Source: an uncultured Bacteroides sp.
Lineage (GTDB): Bacteria; Bacteroidota; Bacteroidia; Bacteroidales; Bacteroidaceae
Assembly (NCBI GenBank): GCA_905203765.1
Contig: CAJKXC010000091.1
Coordinates: 1-6,170, forward strand
Reading direction: 5' to 3'
DNA length: 6,170 nucleotides
The stretch's first letter is position 1; each line of letters starts with the position of its first letter. The notes under the pieces are model-generated. The model saw only the letters and a list, made by a program, of their open reading frames with translations. It did not search any database and was not told where the DNA came from. Shown in pieces: positions 6,070 through 6,170 of the stretch. Position numbers and translations under genes: made by a program.

Positions 6070-6099
6070 TTGCACAGTCCAAAACTTTCACTACCTTTG
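6070..6099 (+). promoter_or_regulatory. Promoter for tRNA-Phe
   Basis: A -33-like TTG (6070-6072) and a -7 box TACCTTTG (6092-6099), a full match to TAnnTTTG, are separated by 19 bp, the normal Bacteroidota spacing. Transcription would start near 6106, about 15 nt before the tRNA. It lies downstream of the operon terminator, giving the tRNA its own promoter. The DNA between 6057 and 6120 holds nothing else that I recognise. Confidence 0.8.
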
Positions 6100-6120
6100 C
6101 ATCCGCAAAAGAGACAAAAA

Positions 6121-6170
6121 GGTGCCATAGCTCAGTTGGTAGAGCAAAGGACTGAAAATCCTTGTGTCCC
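6121..6170 (+). tRNA. tRNA-Phe (GAA), 3' end cut by window edge
   Basis: The first 50 nt of a tRNA fold cleanly: acceptor 5' strand GGTGCCA (6121-6127), D arm GCTC/GAGC around AGTTGGTA, and anticodon stem AAGGA/TCCTT around loop CTGAAAA. The anticodon GAA is at 6154-6156 and reads phenylalanine codons UUC/UUU. The variable loop GTGTC and the start of the T arm follow. The T arm, the acceptor 3' strand and the end of the gene lie beyond position 6170. Further tRNA genes could follow but cannot be seen. Confidence 0.96.

Overview
The window looks like chromosomal DNA from a Bacteroides or close relative. The promoter-like boxes match the Bacteroidota -7 consensus TAnnTTTG (TATCTTTG before sppA, TACCTTTG before the tRNA). 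Start codons lack strong Shine-Dalgarno sequences, and the encoded proteins read as Bacteroides-type orthologues. I cannot name the species.

Layout: (1) Positions 1-97 hold two tandem near-identical palindromic elements, GTTAC-N7-GTAAC, just past the 3' end of a minus-strand tyrosine recombinase gene (98-1093). (2) A 187-bp divergent intergenic region (1094-1280) carries a good -7 box for the rightward genes, a perfect 8-bp inverted repeat fused to that box, a second inverted repeat, and weak promoter candidates for the recombinase. (3) Four plus-strand genes with almost no spacing follow: sppA (signal peptide peptidase, 1281-3053), lpxK (lipid A 4'-kinase, 3054-4184), a trimeric-type purine nucleoside phosphorylase (4123-4932) and thiL (thiamine-monophosphate kinase, 4937-6007). 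They abut (0 bp), overlap (62 bp) or are 4 bp apart, so they very probably form one operon. It is closed by an intrinsic terminator at 6014-6056. (4) A clear -33/-7 promoter (6070-6099) drives a tRNA-Phe (anticodon GAA) that is cut by the right edge of the window.

The four operon genes are housekeeping functions: membrane clearance of signal peptides, lipid A maturation, purine salvage and thiamine diphosphate synthesis. I see no phage, conjugation, CRISPR or toxin genes. The accessory part is the left end, where a stand-alone tyrosine recombinase of the Bacteroides invertase/integrase type lies beside motifs resembling known Bacteroides invertible-region repeats. Any DNA segment it might invert would lie mostly left of position 1 or elsewhere in the genome. 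That is the best lead here, but the window alone does not prove inversion.
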